This document shows, one piece after another, positions 4,700 to 5,901 of a DNA stretch of 5,901 nucleotides. The stretch is from assembly GCA_964477295.1 (NCBI GenBank), contig CAYZEZ010000289.1:1-5901 (forward strand), read 5' to 3'. The DNA comes from CAYZEZ01 sp964477295 (GTDB lineage Bacteria > Bacteroidota > Bacteroidia > Bacteroidales > SM23-62). The notes under the pieces were generated by a model. That model was not told the origin of the DNA. It ran no database searches and saw nothing but the letters and a program-made list of their open reading frames with translations. Positions within the stretch are counted from its first letter, which is position 1; every line of letters starts with the position of its first letter. The translations under genes and the position numbers were made by a program.

Positions 4700-5852
4700 A
4701 TCCTTTTTCGAATATAGCTTAATGTTAGCACACGTTTTTGACATTCACATTAAGACAATTATTGTTTTTGATTCATTTTTTCAACTGTCTTTTGAACGAA
4801 AGGAATATAACCGCTTTCAGGATAATCGATGCTAAATTGTTCAAACAACGAATTCAGGTTATTGTCAATTTTTTTCCAACTGTATTGATGATAAAAAGAT
4901 GCTGCAATATAGAATTCTAGATTACTGTCTGATAAAAACTCTTTGCCCAAATTAATGAATAGTGCATGGTGAGTTTTATTGGCTCGACTTTCTGTAAGTA
5001 GTTCTACAAATTCATCATAACTATAAGTTGTATATGTCTTATAAACAAGATGAAAATAAAGTAAGTCATAGGAGTAATGAGAACTTAAAAATAACTCACT
5101 ATTCAATGGAATCCCATTAACAGCATCTGACCAAATGCTGAATATTTCATCTGAGACTTCTTCATTGTTTGTTTTTCTATTCAGATGATTGCGAGAAGCA
5201 AGTACAGCTTGAGCTGTATAGTAATAAATCTTTCTATCGGTGACCAATAAATTCAATACGTCCTTTGAAACCTCATTTTGATCATAAAGTTGGTTAAGAA
5301 TAGATATTTCGTTATTCAAATCATTATTGAGTTTCTGATTTATTACTTGATAATTGGTGAAATCCTCCCCATATGAATACATGCAAGACCTTGGATTTTG
5401 ATATGGAAAACTCGAATAAACTTTTTGAGTTTTGCTAACAGGACCGCCAATTTCCAAAATGTTGTCTTTGTTAATTCTGAGAACAATTTCATAGCTCTTC
5501 CCCGGCTCAATTATTAACGATGGCGAATCATAATAAGTGAAATTAATAAATACCGGTTTGTCAATGTTTAATTTTATTCTAAACTGCCCTGATGTATCAG
5601 GTTTAATCGTTTTGGAAAATCCTTCATATGAAGTCCCATTTACTGGATAAGTGTAAGTAAATTCTTTTTGGTGCTCTCCAACAAACTGACCAGTAATGAC
5701 TACTTCCTTTTTATCTGAACTGCAACTCAGTTGAATGCATAAAATGGCTGTGAGAATAAATCTTAGTGCTTTCATTGGTAATTTAAGAGTATATCCTTTT
5801 GGGGGATTTATGCAATCTAAAAGTCTGAATATTAATTTAAAGGTATGTAGAA
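4569..5852 (-). mobile_element. Integron-type gene cassette 1 (1284 bp, complete)
   Basis: This cassette has both boundaries in view: TTCTAC at 5852-5847 on the minus strand and the G of R' at 4569. It holds one lipoprotein gene in the cassette orientation, followed by attC site B. The start TTCTAC pairs perfectly with its own R'' GTAGAAC (4699-4693), as expected for a cassette that circularised at these points. Confidence 0.7.
4759..5775 (-). CDS. Lipoprotein resembling the N-terminal half of TlpA-type proteins, without thioredoxin domain
   Basis: The 338-residue product has a hydrophobic signal segment ending QLSC, making Cys18 the probable lipidated residue, although the -3 position (Q) is not canonical. 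Residues about 24-110 look like the DUF4369-type beta-sandwich at the front of Bacteroidota TlpA-like lipoproteins: VVITGQF, then DTSGQFRIKL, KPVFINF and LIIEPGKSYEIVL. Residues about 115-335 are a mostly helical region with many Y, N and L residues, and end in DYPESGYIPFVQKTVEKM. In the full-length relatives I know, that pattern sits just before the thioredoxin fold. Here the protein stops, and the 59 bp before attC site B encode no remnant of a CxxC thioredoxin domain. So it is either a natural domain variant or a gene trimmed when the cassette formed. It is the only gene of cassette 1, with a 76-77 nt leader and no clear Shine-Dalgarno sequence at the usual distance. Confidence 0.8.
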   Translation of the reverse strand: MKALRFILTAILCIQLSCSSDKKEVVITGQFVGEHQKEFTYTYPVNGTSYEGFSKTIKPDTSGQFRIKLNIDKPVFINFTYYDSPSLIIEPGKSYEIVLRINKDNILEIGGPVSKTQKVYSSFPYQNPRSCMYSYGEDFTNYQVINQKLNNDLNNEISILNQLYDQNEVSKDVLNLLVTDRKIYYYTAQAVLASRNHLNRKTNNEEVSDEIFSIWSDAVNGIPLNSELFLSSHYSYDLLYFHLVYKTYTTYSYDEFVELLTESRANKTHHALFINLGKEFLSDSNLEFYIAASFYHQYSWKKIDNNLNSLFEQFSIDYPESGYIPFVQKTVEKMNQKQ

Positions 5853-5901
5853 CGGTGGAGTTAAGCTGCCGGCCCCGTTCTGTCTAGAAATTCTAAATAT
5901 T
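5847..5901 (-). other. attC-like site A, 3' part only (cut by window edge)
   Basis: On the minus strand the end of the site reads L' GCTTAAC (5866-5860), spacer TCCACC (5859-5854) and R' GTTCTAC (5853-5847). Together these form GCTTAACTCCACCGTTCTAC, whose L' part GCTTAACTC is identical to the class 1 integron form. The L'' arm and R'' lie beyond the window, so the fold cannot be checked. It marks the start of cassette 1 and implies another cassette to the right. Confidence 0.72.

Noticed and set aside
4738..4920. 60-codon plus-strand frame
   Set aside because: It is antisense to the 3' end of the lipoprotein gene of cassette 1.
5776..5852. A Bacteroidota-type promoter (TAnnTTTG) in the leader of cassette 1
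   Set aside because: Only partial matches such as TAGATTG occur, with no matching upstream element, so I did not list it.
341..5901. The short repeats as a CRISPR array or as REP-type intergenic palindromes
   Set aside because: Spacing is irregular (1-2 kb), whole genes lie between them, and only the outer boxes are shared while the centres differ. This fits attC sites, not CRISPR repeats or REP elements.

Overview
The window is AT-rich. It carries signal-peptide and lipoprotein genes of Bacteroidota type: a TlpA-like N-terminal module of the DUF4369 sort, an Ig/fibronectin-like lipoprotein, and a small predicted beta-barrel protein. None of the genes has a clear Shine-Dalgarno sequence. I infer a member of the Bacteroidota, but no ribosomal or other marker gene is present to fix a lineage. 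All convincing genes are on the minus strand, so the text is best read from right to left.

The main result is that the non-coding spacers look like integron attC recombination sites, which makes the window a stretch of integron gene-cassette array. Four sites are seen: A (5847-5901, cut by the window edge), B (4563-4699, complete), C (4128-4245 plus 2461-2469, split by an insertion sequence) and D (341-462, cut on one side by another insertion sequence). On the minus strand three of them end in L'-spacer-R' blocks such as GCTTAACTCCACCGTTCTAC, whose layout closely parallels the class 1 integron form GCTTAACTC...GTTAGAT. Each of B, C and D has an L''/L' pair with an unpaired base in the L'' arm, an unpaired spacer next to the R boxes, and a variable, GC-richer, foldable centre. 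The R' box is GTTCTAC or GTTATAC instead of the usual GTTRRRY. No integrase gene is in the window.

Cassettes, in minus-strand order. Cassette 1 (5852-4569) carries a 338-aa lipoprotein that resembles the front half of a TlpA-type thioredoxin lipoprotein but stops where the thioredoxin domain would start. Cassette 2 (4568-2467, about 440 bp once the insertion is removed) carries at most a doubtful 76-aa ORF. Cassette 3 (from 2466 to beyond the left insertion sequence) carries two closely spaced genes, an Ig/FN3-like lipoprotein and a predicted outer-membrane beta-barrel protein, which may work as an envelope pair.

Two related but distinct IS1182-like insertion sequences (about 76% identical over the 85 residues that can be compared) sit in attC sites C and D. 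Both are at the same base, between R' and L', and in the same orientation. The complete one (2470-4127) has imperfect terminal inverted repeats and a 4-bp direct repeat ACGG. Removing the element and one ACGG copy restores a continuous attC. This suggests an IS1182-like lineage that targets attC sites.
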